From a virus: DNA of 60,506 nucleotides. Below the pieces are notes generated by a model, which was not told the DNA's origin, made no database searches, and saw nothing but the letters and a program-made list of their open reading frames with translations. The position numbers were made by a program, and so were the translations under genes. Shown piece after piece: positions 14,137 to 20,210 of the stretch (positions within the stretch are counted from its first letter, which is position 1; every line of letters begins with the position of its first letter). The stretch spans positions 1 to 60,506 of the IMG/VR virus record IMGVR_UViG_3300036800_000125; one strand, 5' to 3'.

Positions 14137-14256
14137 CTAGAACTCCTCTCTGGACGTGCGAATCTGGAGGACGAGGCACCAGTAGGCGAGGGATGCGTTG
14201 AACAGCATCTTGGCTGCACGCGTGTAGTAATACAGCGTGGCTTCGTAGATGGTCAT
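14137..14256 (-). CDS. 39-residue microprotein
   Basis: ATG at 14256 behind GGAGGCTCA. The sequence is MTIYEATLYYYTRAAKMLFN followed by 19 more residues with an apolar helix and a basic end; a peripheral or single-span membrane protein is possible. It is a one-gene unit between a structured element (14291-14349) and a terminator. Confidence 0.6.
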   Translation of the reverse strand: MTIYEATLYYYTRAAKMLFNASLAYWCLVLQIRTSREEF

Positions 14257-14290
14257 TGAGCCTCCATGAGGCTAGGTGTGGATTCGTGGG

Positions 14291-14349
14291 GCTAGGTTGC
14301 CCGGCCAGCCCTGGAACGATACTGAGTACCGTTCCAGGACCAGCCTAGC
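14291..14349 (-). ncRNA. Nested intergenic hairpin element, copy 1
   Basis: Minus strand, beginning 4 bases after a TAG stop: outer stem CTAGG...CCTAG, inner stem CCTGGAACG/CGTTCCAGG (9 pairs) and a conserved right flank CCGGGC then CCTAGCC. Three more copies (16194, 16899, 17756) keep the outer sequence but change the inner stem on both sides. Could be a terminator, processing site or 5' leader structure. Confidence 0.6.
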
Positions 14350-14352
14350 GGA

Positions 14353-14529
14353 CTATCCTTCGTTGGTGACGACGATCAGGATGGAATTGCCGTATCGAGA
14401 CCAGGTTCCTGCATAGCTCAGGCCTCGACTTTTTTCGCAGTCGGCAGTCCAGGTACCATTTTCGTCTGGGAACACTCGGGCGGTGGGGTCCTTGACCTCG
14501 TCCTGAACAGCCTTGATGATGTCTTCCAT
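14353..14529 (-). CDS. Hypothetical protein, 58 residues
   Basis: ATG at 14529, one base after the stop of the upstream gene, so translation is probably coupled. N-terminal helix MEDIIKAVQDEVKD, then a beta region (TWTADCEKSRG, ILIVVTNEG). Its TAG stop is followed at once by structured element copy 1. No family recognised. Confidence 0.65.
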   Translation of the reverse strand: MEDIIKAVQDEVKDPTARVFPDENGTWTADCEKSRGLSYAGTWSRYGNSILIVVTNEG

Positions 14530-14530
14530 C

Positions 14531-14881
14531 TCAGGCCATGTGGATGGTGATCGGGCTCATGTCCTCGGCGCAGTCCTCGGTGCGGATGGCGGCCGCCAGG
14601 GTCTCGAGCGCCAGAGCGACGTCTTCGCGGTCCAGGCCATCGCCTAGTGCGGTCCGCGCCGCCAGTTCCGAGTAGCGCTGGAGCATCAGGAAGGCCTCGC
14701 TGGCCGTTACGGAGGTCGGGCCCTCCATCCGGCCGCCGTGCGTTTCGTACTGGAACGCGCTGTCCTGGTGGGCGTTGTAGGCGTCGGCCGCATTGGTGTT
14801 GTCGTACGGGCCAAGACCGAGCTCCTGGTTCATGCGCTCGCCATCGGCCTCGTAGTCGGATTGGTCAAGGTCTTTGGGCAT
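14531..14881 (-). CDS. Hypothetical acidic protein, 116 residues
   Basis: ATG behind AAGGAGTAGCG. Disordered, Asp/Asn-rich first half, then a helical segment (ASEAFLMLQRYSELAARTALGD). Followed by a coupled 58-residue gene. No family recognised. Confidence 0.68.
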   Translation of the reverse strand: MPKDLDQSDYEADGERMNQELGLGPYDNTNAADAYNAHQDSAFQYETHGGRMEGPTSVTASEAFLMLQRYSELAARTALGDGLDREDVALALETLAAAIRTEDCAEDMSPITIHMA

Positions 14882-14883
14882 CG

Positions 14884-15216
14884 CTACTCCTTGAAGGGTA
14901 CGGACTGGTATGTGACGCCGACGTCTGGGAAGTGCTGGGCGTTGGCTATGCCGCCGACGTCGTCGATGAGCGAGCAGACGGCCATCATGTCATCGCCGAG
15001 GTCGACATCCACGCCGTTGAGCAGGATGCGGCCGGTGTCGTTGAACTCGATGGTGATTGCGCTTCTTCCGTGGTCGCCGTCATCCTCGCAATCGATGGAG
15101 GAGACGTGTTCGCACAGGTAGATCGACTTCACAGTGTCGGCGTTGTGGTAGACCAGCGTTACATCCACTGGTTCTTCCAGCACCCAGGCGGGCAGATGGT
15201 TGATCATTTCGGGCAT
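14884..15216 (-). CDS. Hypothetical protein, 110 residues
   Basis: ATG behind GGAGTAAAAC. Beta-rich and acidic (VDVTLVYHNADTVKSIYL, AITIEFNDTGRILLNGVDVDLG), with two Cys residues. No family recognised. Second gene of a four-gene unit whose promoter lies at 15413. Confidence 0.7.
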   Translation of the reverse strand: MPEMINHLPAWVLEEPVDVTLVYHNADTVKSIYLCEHVSSIDCEDDGDHGRSAITIEFNDTGRILLNGVDVDLGDDMMAVCSLIDDVGGIANAQHFPDVGVTYQSVPFKE

Positions 15217-15219
15217 GTT

Positions 15220-15381
15220 TTACTCCTCCACTACCAGGGTGGGCTCGCCGTTGTGGTCGGTCACATCGAGCACGGTCTCGCAGTAGGGGACGCGCTCGGC
15301 CTTGGCGATGGCCTCATCGACGTCGGCGGCCTCGATGTCGCTGCCGTAGATGCCGTTGATGGTCATGGTTCGGAATTTCAC
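15220..15381 (-). CDS. Hypothetical protein, 53 residues
   Basis: GTG at 15381 behind AAAGGGGCGAGAT; an ATG five codons on lacks an SD. Acidic, alpha/beta (TINGIYGSDIEAADVDEAI). First gene behind the promoter at 15413-15445. Function unknown. Confidence 0.62.
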   Translation of the reverse strand: MKFRTMTINGIYGSDIEAADVDEAIAKAERVPYCETVLDVTDHNGEPTLVVEE

Positions 15382-15412
15382 ATCTCGCCCCTTTCCTTTT
15401 GGTTATAGCTCA

Positions 15413-15445
15413 AGTATAGCGTATACCGGCTGGTAACGCTAGCCC
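15413..15445 (-). promoter_or_regulatory. Phage promoter, GGGCTAGC box plus TATACT
   Basis: Minus strand: GGGCTAGCGTTAC (15433-15445), 14 bases, TATACT (15413-15418), 32 bases before the GTG at 15381. Confidence 0.62.
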
Positions 15446-15446
15446 T

Positions 15447-15475
15447 AGCGTAGAAAATTTGCAACTTTCTACGCT
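15447..15475 (-). terminator. Terminator hairpin
   Basis: Perfect 10-base-pair stem AGCGTAGAAA/TTTCTACGCT with a 9-base loop, 14 bases after the stop of the gene at 15490 and immediately before the next promoter box. Confidence 0.72.
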
Positions 15476-15489
15476 GGGCTACGCGCGGC

Positions 15490-15648
15490 CTAGCTGAAGA
15501 CGAATCCGTAGGCGTCGAAGGTGAGCGTTGCCTGGAACATGGTAAGTTCTTCGTAGGTCCTGCCCCACATGTATATGGACAGGTAATCGATGTTCATCGG
15601 TGCCAGCCCGTCGCGGGCACACCCTGCCTTGTACTCGTCGAGGGTCAT
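15490..15648 (-). CDS. Hypothetical protein, 52 residues
   Basis: ATG at 15648 behind GGGAGGAAGA, overlapping the upstream stop as ATGA; the longer frame is a shadow. Aromatic, alpha/beta (IDYLSIYMWGRTYEELTMF). No family recognised. Confidence 0.65.
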   Translation of the reverse strand: MTLDEYKAGCARDGLAPMNIDYLSIYMWGRTYEELTMFQATLTFDAYGFVFS

Positions 15649-15932
15649 TCTTCCTCCCAGTCGTAGATGCCGAGTGAGGCGATGTGGTCGGTGAGGTACT
15701 GCGGGGCAAGTTGCACCCCGAGTGGTCGCCACTGGAAGGTGAACTTGAGGTGGGCGCAGTTCCGGTGGGCCTTGAGGGTGCGCAGGCCGACGCGGGCGGA
15801 GGGCAGGTCGTAGATCGGACGGCCGCCGTACTCCGTGCCGAAGTACACGACCGGCGTGTGGTTGGATTGCGTGAGCCAGCAGACCCCGGGATTGCGGATC
15901 GCACGCTGGCTGCGTGGCTTGCGGTAGATCAT
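15645..15932 (-). CDS. Hypothetical basic protein, 95 residues
   Basis: ATG overlaps the upstream stop as ATGA with GAGGACG upstream. Basic N-terminus (MIYRKPRSQRAIRNPG) and an acidic end (DWEEE). Three genes (15929, 15645, 15490) form a coupled run. No family recognised. Confidence 0.68.
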   Translation of the reverse strand: MIYRKPRSQRAIRNPGVCWLTQSNHTPVVYFGTEYGGRPIYDLPSARVGLRTLKAHRNCAHLKFTFQWRPLGVQLAPQYLTDHIASLGIYDWEEE

Positions 15933-16177
15933 GGTTGCTCGTCCTCCGGTGGGGTCATGAGCCGGTCAGGCGTGTGCTCGTACACCTCGTCGTCTACCAT
16001 GTTGTAGTAGCCGGTAGCACCTCGGTACCACCAGAGCACGACGGAGCTGTCCTCTGGGTGCTCGTCGATTGTGAGGTCTTCTGGTGTGAAGTCGCGCTGC
16101 CCCGGGCGTCGGAGGTCTTCCTCCAGCGCGTTGGAGATCGCCATCCATGCCTTGAAGCTGCTGGCGTTCGCTTCCAT
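15929..16177 (-). CDS. Hypothetical protein, 82 residues
   Basis: ATG behind AGAGGAGGAGTACC. Residues about 47-68 (VVLWWYRGATG...VYEHT) match the 9575-9763 product, so the two are paralogues. An acidic disordered tail follows. It is led by structured element copy 2. Function unknown. Confidence 0.7.
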   Translation of the reverse strand: MEANASSFKAWMAISNALEEDLRRPGQRDFTPEDLTIDEHPEDSSVVLWWYRGATGYYNMVDDEVYEHTPDRLMTPPEDEQP

Positions 16178-16193
16178 GGTACTCCTCCTCTTT

Positions 16194-16243
16194 GGGCTAG
16201 GCAGCCCGGCCGGAGCTCCGTGGCAGCGGAGCGCCAGCCTAGT
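16194..16243 (-). ncRNA. Nested intergenic hairpin element, copy 2
   Basis: Minus strand, beginning 4 bases after a TAG stop: outer CTAGGC...GCCTAG, inner CTCCG/CGGAG with a 6-base loop, conserved CCGGGC before the right outer arm, then the SD of the next gene about 15 bases on. Confidence 0.6.
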
Positions 16244-16246
16244 GGC

Positions 16247-16507
16247 CTAGCGGATGAGGCTGGTGGCGGGGCACCAGTAGGTGCCATCCTTCTTGGCCTT
16301 GACGGTGCAGAAGATGGATCCGTCGAAACTGCCGTACATGATCCACTTGCCGACACCGAACTGCGGTTCTTCGTAGATGTTGTTGTCGTCGTCCTTGATG
16401 TAGTACTCTGCGTTGGCCGGGTCGGCGTAGGCCGGGTCAACCGTGGCCCACCGGCGACGGAAGTGGTCAGCGGCGGCCGCACGGGCGGTGGGGAAGTTCG
16501 TTTCCAT
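16247..16507 (-). CDS. Hypothetical protein, 86 residues
   Basis: ATG at 16507. Helical N-terminus (ARAAAADHFRRRW), then beta strands rich in Tyr, Trp and Gly with two Cys (SIFCTVKAKKDGTYWCP). The leader GGAGGTAGAATAAGGCTATG is almost identical to that of the 16945-17343 gene. No family recognised. Confidence 0.7.
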   Translation of the reverse strand: METNFPTARAAAADHFRRRWATVDPAYADPANAEYYIKDDDNNIYEEPQFGVGKWIMYGSFDGSIFCTVKAKKDGTYWCPATSLIR

Positions 16508-16513
16508 AGCCTT

Positions 16514-16548
16514 ATTCTACCTCCATGCTGACTAGTAAGGCTAGCCCC
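16514..16548 (-). promoter_or_regulatory. Phage promoter very close to the start codon
   Basis: Minus strand: GGGGCTAGCCTTAC (16535-16548), 15 bases, TAGAAT (16514-16519), only 6 bases before the ATG at 16507. If this is the -10 the mRNA would be leaderless; otherwise the GGAGG inside the promoter is a distant SD. Confidence 0.55.
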
Positions 16549-16580
16549 TAGCCGGAAAATTTTCTGCAATTCTCCGGCTA
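16549..16580 (-). terminator. Terminator hairpin
   Basis: TAGCCGGA/TCCGGCTA stem (8 pairs) with a 16-base A/T-rich loop, 14 bases after the stop of the 22-residue gene and adjoining the next promoter box. Confidence 0.62.
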
Positions 16581-16593
16581 CGGGCGAACCCGG

Positions 16594-16662
16594 CTAGCGA
16601 CGAGGTGTTGCGAAGAATGCGGTGAACAGGATGATGACGCCGATCAGGGCAAGGCCGAACAT
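16594..16662 (-). CDS. 22-residue single-span membrane microprotein
   Basis: ATG at 16662, four bases after the stop of the upstream gene, with GGAG about 10 bases upstream. The product (MFGLALIGVIILFTAFFATP then RR) is one hydrophobic helix with a basic end, the positive-inside pattern. Too short for family assignment; coupling and hydrophobicity support it. Confidence 0.5.
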   Translation of the reverse strand: MFGLALIGVIILFTAFFATPRR

Positions 16663-16666
16663 GCGG

Positions 16667-16867
16667 CTAGGCTCCGATGGGCTGGGCGTCTTGCAGGAAG
16701 CGGGCCCAGCCACCGGCGTAGTGGCGGCTGATGCCCCGGATGACTTGCTCGTCGGTCAGGGAGCCGAGGCTGCCCTCACCCCAGGAGCAGTCGGCGATCC
16801 AGTCGCGCGCGGCCTTGATGTCAGCCGGGGTGAGGGTTGACGTTGTTAGCGGGTAGCGCTTGGCCAT
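16667..16867 (-). CDS. Hypothetical protein, 66 residues
   Basis: ATG behind GGAGGCTTACC. Helical, with LTPADIKAARDWIADCSW and TDEQVIRGISRHY, looking like a small helix bundle. Led by structured element copy 3 and followed by the membrane microprotein. No family recognised. Confidence 0.68.
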   Translation of the reverse strand: MAKRYPLTTSTLTPADIKAARDWIADCSWGEGSLGSLTDEQVIRGISRHYAGGWARFLQDAQPIGA

Positions 16868-16898
16868 GGTAAGCCTCCGTGAGGCTGGTAGGGAGCTG

Positions 16899-16941
16899 GG
16901 CTAGGTCGCCCGGGCAGTGCCCCGTAGGGCACCACCCTAGC
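16899..16941 (-). ncRNA. Nested intergenic hairpin element, copy 3
   Basis: Minus strand, 4 bases after a TAG stop: outer GCTAGG...CCTAGC, inner GTGCCC/GGGCAC (6 pairs, loop TACG), conserved CCCGGGCGACCTAGCCC right side. Nearly the same outer sequence as copy 4, different inner stem. Confidence 0.65.
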
Positions 16942-16944
16942 GCG

Positions 16945-17343
16945 CTAGAGCTCCTGGCGGGGCACATCCCGCCCGCAGTGGTAGCAGTGCTCACTTGCGT
17001 TATCCGGGTTAGCGAACACCCCGGGATGGATACAGTCGCGCGTCACGGATTCGCCGTAGTTCAGGTTCAGGGTTGCGGCCTCGTCAGCCGCCCCCAGCAC
17101 GACGGGCAGGTCATCGCCGAAGTCACGGATCAGATCAGAGCAGCCGCCCCACTCAGCCCAGACCACGGCGAGCGGGCGGAGGTCGTCAAAGACGAGCAGG
17201 ACGGCCGGGAACAGGCCGACCGTACCGGCGGGCTGGTAGGTAAAGCCGCCGGGGGAGATGGTACCGCGCGTTATCGTCACGGGCGAGCCGTCACGGAACC
17301 AAAGCGGCAGTTCAGCCGGGGGAACCGGCAGGTTTTCATTCAT
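16945..17343 (-). CDS. Hypothetical protein with C-terminal zinc-ribbon
   Basis: 132 residues. The first 95 residues are beta-rich and apolar (GLFPAVLLVFDDLRPLAVVW). The end has CIHP about 20 residues before HCYHCG, a C/H-CxxC zinc site. ATG at 17343 with the same promoter and leader as the 16247 gene. No family recognised. Confidence 0.7.
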   Translation of the reverse strand: MNENLPVPPAELPLWFRDGSPVTITRGTISPGGFTYQPAGTVGLFPAVLLVFDDLRPLAVVWAEWGGCSDLIRDFGDDLPVVLGAADEAATLNLNYGESVTRDCIHPGVFANPDNASEHCYHCGRDVPRQEL

Positions 17344-17349
17344 AGCCTT

Positions 17350-17383
17350 ATCGTACCTCCTATTGGCTAGTAAGGCTACCCCC
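17350..17383 (-). promoter_or_regulatory. Phage promoter very close to the start codon
   Basis: Minus strand: GGGGGTAGCCTTAC (17370-17383), 14 bases, TACGAT (17350-17355), 6 bases before the ATG at 17343. Same geometry as 16514-16548. Confidence 0.52.
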
Positions 17384-17387
17384 TAGA

Positions 17388-17408
17388 CTGGTAACGTTGC
17401 GTTACCAG
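17388..17408 (-). terminator. Terminator hairpin
   Basis: Perfect 9-base-pair stem CTGGTAACG/CGTTACCAG with a 3-base loop, 17 bases after the stop of the gene at 17425 and just before the next promoter box. Confidence 0.65.
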
Positions 17409-17424
17409 CCCGAGGGAAGCACGG

Positions 17425-17733
17425 CTAGCGCCAGTCAGAGCGGTCAGGAACGGGCAGGTCAGCGGTAGGCCAGCCGAGCGCGGGGGAGGACAGGTGGTGA
17501 AGCTGGTTCGAGATGAGCTTGGCGACTTCGGCCTGAAGCTCAGCGGGCACCAGTTCGGTGACCAGGGTACCGGCGGCCAGGATGATCGCCAGGTCGACGT
17601 CACGCCGCCAGTCGGTCGCCGTACGCGGCTTGACCGTTACGGTCCGCGCGGGGTGAGCCTTGGCGAAGGCCTGCGGGTCCCGCTGCGCCAGTTCGAAGGC
17701 GGACCGGAGCGCGAGGAGCGATGAAGTTGTCAT
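17425..17733 (-). CDS. Hypothetical helical protein, 102 residues
   Basis: ATG with AAAGG about 8 bases upstream. Mostly helical with an apolar stretch (LAIILAAGTLVTELVPAEL). It ends LPVPDRSDWR, the same motif as RPDRSDWR in the 11889-12677 product, perhaps a docking tail. Led by structured element copy 4. No family recognised. Confidence 0.68.
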   Translation of the reverse strand: MTTSSLLALRSAFELAQRDPQAFAKAHPARTVTVKPRTATDWRRDVDLAIILAAGTLVTELVPAELQAEVAKLISNQLHHLSSPALGWPTADLPVPDRSDWR

Positions 17734-17755
17734 GGTAGTGCCTTTCTCGGTTTTG

Positions 17756-17801
17756 GGCTAGGTCGCCCGGGCGGTACCCCCGGAGGGGGTATCACCCTAG
17801 C
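17756..17801 (-). ncRNA. Nested intergenic hairpin element, copy 4
   Basis: Minus strand, 4 bases after a TAG stop: outer GCTAGG...CCTAGC, inner TACCCCC/GGGGGTA (7 pairs, loop TCC), conserved CCCGGGCGACCTAGCCC right side. The inner stem shares no sequence with copies 1-3. Confidence 0.65.
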
Positions 17802-17804
17802 GCG

Positions 17805-18095
17805 CTAGGCAAAGTCACCGAGGCACCCGGAGCAGGTACCGTTAGCCGACCGCGTTACGAAGTGACGGTCACAGATATTAGACTGGCCCTTACGCGGGCC
17901 CCGTAGGACTACGGGGCGGTAGCCGCCGCTTAGCGCGCGGTCAGCTAGCGCGTCAAGTACGTAGGCCGGGGGCATCGCGCTACCGGGATCGCACTCACAT
18001 TTTTCGTAGTTCATTAGCTGGGTAGGCGTATAGGGCCTACGGTTAGCGGCTAGTAGCTTCAGTTTTTGGGGACTAGGCCCCTTACGCCCGCTCAC
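17805..18095 (-). CDS. Small protein with zinc-ribbon Cys pairs
   Basis: 96 residues, GTG start behind GGGGTAAAAA. KCECDP in the middle and CDRH...CSGC at the end could bind one or two zinc ions. Basic N-terminus (GRKGPSPQKLKLLAANRR). First gene of the leftward island next to the switch region. Function unknown; a DNA-binding regulator is possible. Confidence 0.62.
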   Translation of the reverse strand: MSGRKGPSPQKLKLLAANRRPYTPTQLMNYEKCECDPGSAMPPAYVLDALADRALSGGYRPVVLRGPRKGQSNICDRHFVTRSANGTCSGCLGDFA

Positions 18096-18405
18096 TTTTT
18101 ACCCCTACCCCTTACGTACGCGGGCCCTAGCGGGCCCTACCCGCGCGGTACGCGGGCCCGGGGGCCCCGCCCGCTACCTTTTTAGCTATTACCTAAAGGT
18201 TACCCCCTACCTAGGCAAAAAGCTACCTTTTGCGGTAACGAAATGGTAACGTTAGCTAGTACCTTAGGACCTACCCCCTACCGGGCCCTACCCCGAAATT
18301 GCCCCTACCCGGCCTGGAGCGGGCCCCTAAGTGGACTTCTACCTACCCCCGTCCTACCCGCCCGGTCGGCGTCCCGGGCCCGTAAAATGCCATCGTTCGG
18401 TCCTT

Positions 18406-18511
18406 CGTACGACCTAACGACTGGAATTCGTACGGTCGTACGTATGACCTGGACCGGTCGTACGGTCGTTCGTATCATTCGAGTTAGAACCGCCGGTCGT
18501 TCGGTCGTTCG
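18406..18511. repeat. GGTCGTWCG repeat cluster
   Basis: Direct copies at 18434, 18456, 18464, 18495 and 18503 and one inverted copy at 18406-18414. Some units overlap by one base to make GGTCGTACGGTCGTTCG. The density and mixed orientation are typical of a multi-site operator. Confidence 0.65.
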
Positions 18512-18579
18512 TACGTTCAGTCCCGCAAGTTGGCGAAAAATCTGAACAGTCATGGTTATACCCTGGAATAGTTCGAAAA

Positions 18580-18623
18580 TCCCAAAAAGTGCAAAACGAT
18601 CGCAATTTCCCAAAAAGTGCAAA
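18580..18623. repeat. Direct repeat pair TCCCAAAAAGTGCAAA
   Basis: Two exact 16-base copies at 18580-18595 and 18608-18623, start-to-start distance 28 bases, about 80-120 bases before the first rightward gene. Likely protein-binding sites or promoter duplicates. Confidence 0.6.
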
Positions 18624-18704
18624 CACAATTTCCAAATTGTACTTCATGCAACCGGTTGACCAGCGGATTAGGCGAAACCCCCGTTAGGGGGTAACCTACT
18701 ATCT

Positions 18705-18902
18705 ATGGGTCGGCACATAGGGTATGTAATCCCGCAAGAAGAGAAGGATAAGATCGCTGCGACGCAGCGTCGCACCTGGGCGCTCAAACGCCGTCCATGG
18801 ACCGATGCTTCCCGCATGATCCTCGCCGCCATTAGCGACGGTGACCAGGCCCTGGCCCACGAGATCCTCGATGCTTACATGAACACAGAACAGGAGGGGT
18901 AA
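18705..18902 (+). CDS. Hypothetical basic protein, 65 residues
   Basis: First rightward gene. ATG at 18705 has no close SD; the TACTAT 6 bases upstream could be a -10, giving a nearly leaderless mRNA. Basic helical N-terminus (EEKDKIAATQRRTWALKRR) then an apolar helix. Overlaps the next start as TAATG. A regulator is conceivable; no family recognised. Confidence 0.62.
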   Translation: MGRHIGYVIPQEEKDKIAATQRRTWALKRRPWTDASRMILAAISDGDQALAHEILDAYMNTEQEG

Positions 18903-19495
18903 TGGAAGCAGCAGAAGCAGCACAAAGCCTTCTTAGAGATGTTCTCGAGTCGCTCTGTCGGCGAGACGGCCTTCCGCTGGACAGCATCGTCGAGCCTGGT
19001 AAGCCAGCCAGGAACTACGAGCTTGCCGAACGCCTTGGTATCGGTCATGTTTTCGGCATCGGCCCCTGTTCTCCCGAAGAGCAGGTTGATGATCTTCGAA
19101 GGAAGGAGGAATGGTTCCAGGACAACGTAGGCGATCCAGATCTCTATGGAGGCTTCTCCCCGCTCGAGCAGGCCAGCCTCGGTCTCGGTAAACTGACATT
19201 CGAGTACCGTCCTGGCGATCACAAGGACGCCAACGGCAACTGGCGTGGCCCGGAAACGGTCGTACGAGGACAGGGCAGCAGCATGCTCGATCCGGACGAT
19301 ATCATCATCGATCGCCTCCATCGTTACTACGGCGGCATCCGCCCGATCTCGACGAAACCCGGCCAGCAGTATCCGGCCACGCCGAACTACGATTGGACAT
19401 GGAACCTCACCCGGGACCAGGTCGAAGACGCCCTCGATATTACGCTCAACGGGAACGCCAGCAAAGAGGAGAGCGACGACAGCGATGGAAATTAA
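18902..19495 (+). CDS. Hypothetical protein, 197 residues
   Basis: ATG behind AGGAGGGGTA. Acidic, with a helical N-terminus, a GPCSPEEQVDDLRRKEEWFQDN segment of the repeating charged type, and a Ser/Asp-rich end. No family recognised. Confidence 0.7.
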   Translation: MEAAEAAQSLLRDVLESLCRRDGLPLDSIVEPGKPARNYELAERLGIGHVFGIGPCSPEEQVDDLRRKEEWFQDNVGDPDLYGGFSPLEQASLGLGKLTFEYRPGDHKDANGNWRGPETVVRGQGSSMLDPDDIIIDRLHRYYGGIRPISTKPGQQYPATPNYDWTWNLTRDQVEDALDITLNGNASKEESDDSDGN

Positions 19496-20057
19496 CGAAT
19501 CTGTCTGGGTGGTTACGGCTCCTGGGATGTTGGTCGGGGCCCGTATCCTGGGCAAGGCATATGACAGAGGAGCCAAAGGCCACAGCGGAAAGACCTGGCT
19601 CGATGTATGTATCCTTGGGCAGCATCTTCCACAGATGTACAGCAACGGCGATATCCGGATCCTCACAAGCGAGAATTGTCCTGCGCTTGGGCTCTGCCCG
19701 GAGTGCTTCGGCTTCGGGGACATGGACGACCCGCCCGCAGACAATTTTCTCTCGCTCGCGCGTTCGATTGACCAGATGGCGAACCTTTGCACTACATGCG
19801 GTGGAAGCGGACGTCCGGCAATTCGGGTGAGCGTACATCGGGAACCCAACGCCACCGAATATGTTCCGCCGACCGGCACGATAACCACTGTTCCGCATGC
19901 ATACATTCCGCCGTTGTCCGACGAGCTGCTCGGTTTCTATGCTGAACCCGAGATGAGGACGCTGTTCGGGTCAAATCCCGACGACTGCCTCGCCTGCGGC
20001 CTCCCTCCAGGCGACGAGAAGCACGCGCGCGGCACTTTCGCGAACATCCATAATTAA
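19485..20057 (+). CDS. Protein with DnaJ-type zinc motifs
   Basis: 190 residues. CPECFGFG (about 72-79) and CTTCGGSG (about 101-108) are CxxCxGxG units like those of the DnaJ Cys-rich domain, and a further CLAC lies near residue 172. The N-terminal 60 residues are beta-rich. The ATG at 19485 has GAGGAG 16 bases upstream and overlaps the preceding gene by 11. Such proteins often bind nucleic acid or unfolded protein; the role here is unknown. Confidence 0.68.
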   Translation: MEINESVWVVTAPGMLVGARILGKAYDRGAKGHSGKTWLDVCILGQHLPQMYSNGDIRILTSENCPALGLCPECFGFGDMDDPPADNFLSLARSIDQMANLCTTCGGSGRPAIRVSVHREPNATEYVPPTGTITTVPHAYIPPLSDELLGFYAEPEMRTLFGSNPDDCLACGLPPGDEKHARGTFANIHN

Positions 20058-20064
20058 GGCCATC

Positions 20065-20208
20065 ATGATAGCGAGCAGCATAACCAAGAACGCGAGCGAT
20101 GCGGTTATCATCCTCGTGATCGTCCTCGGCGCGCTCGTGACGATTATCGCCATGGTCATTGCGATGGCTATCGGTTCGGCCATCCGTGTGCTCCGGCGCG
20201 GGTGGTAA
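20065..20208 (+). CDS. 47-residue membrane protein
   Basis: ATG at 20065 with AAGG 6 bases upstream. One long hydrophobic helix (AVIILVIVLGALVTIIAMVI) with basic residues after it (RVLRRGW), giving a single span with an inside C-terminus. Directly followed by another membrane protein gene. Confidence 0.6.
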   Translation: MIASSITKNASDAVIILVIVLGALVTIIAMVIAMAIGSAIRVLRRGW

Positions 20209-20210
20209 CG

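Larger units (their letters stand above)
18096..18704. promoter_or_regulatory. Divergent switch region between leftward and rightward genes
   Basis: About 600 bases without a supportable gene. The left third is GC-rich (repeated GCGGGCCC) and holds several GGTAAC and TAGGGGGTA copies; the middle holds GGTCGTWCG repeats (18406-18511); the right part has two copies of TCCCAAAAAGTGCAAA and ends with CCCCC-GTTA-GGGGG followed by TAACC and TACTAT, 6 bases before the first rightward ATG. It probably carries the main promoters in both directions and their operators. Confidence 0.55.

Noticed and set aside
18875-19906. 343-codon open frame on the minus strand
   Set aside because: It is antisense to two well-supported coupled plus-strand genes with SD sites and zinc motifs. 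High-GC third positions routinely open the opposite frame.
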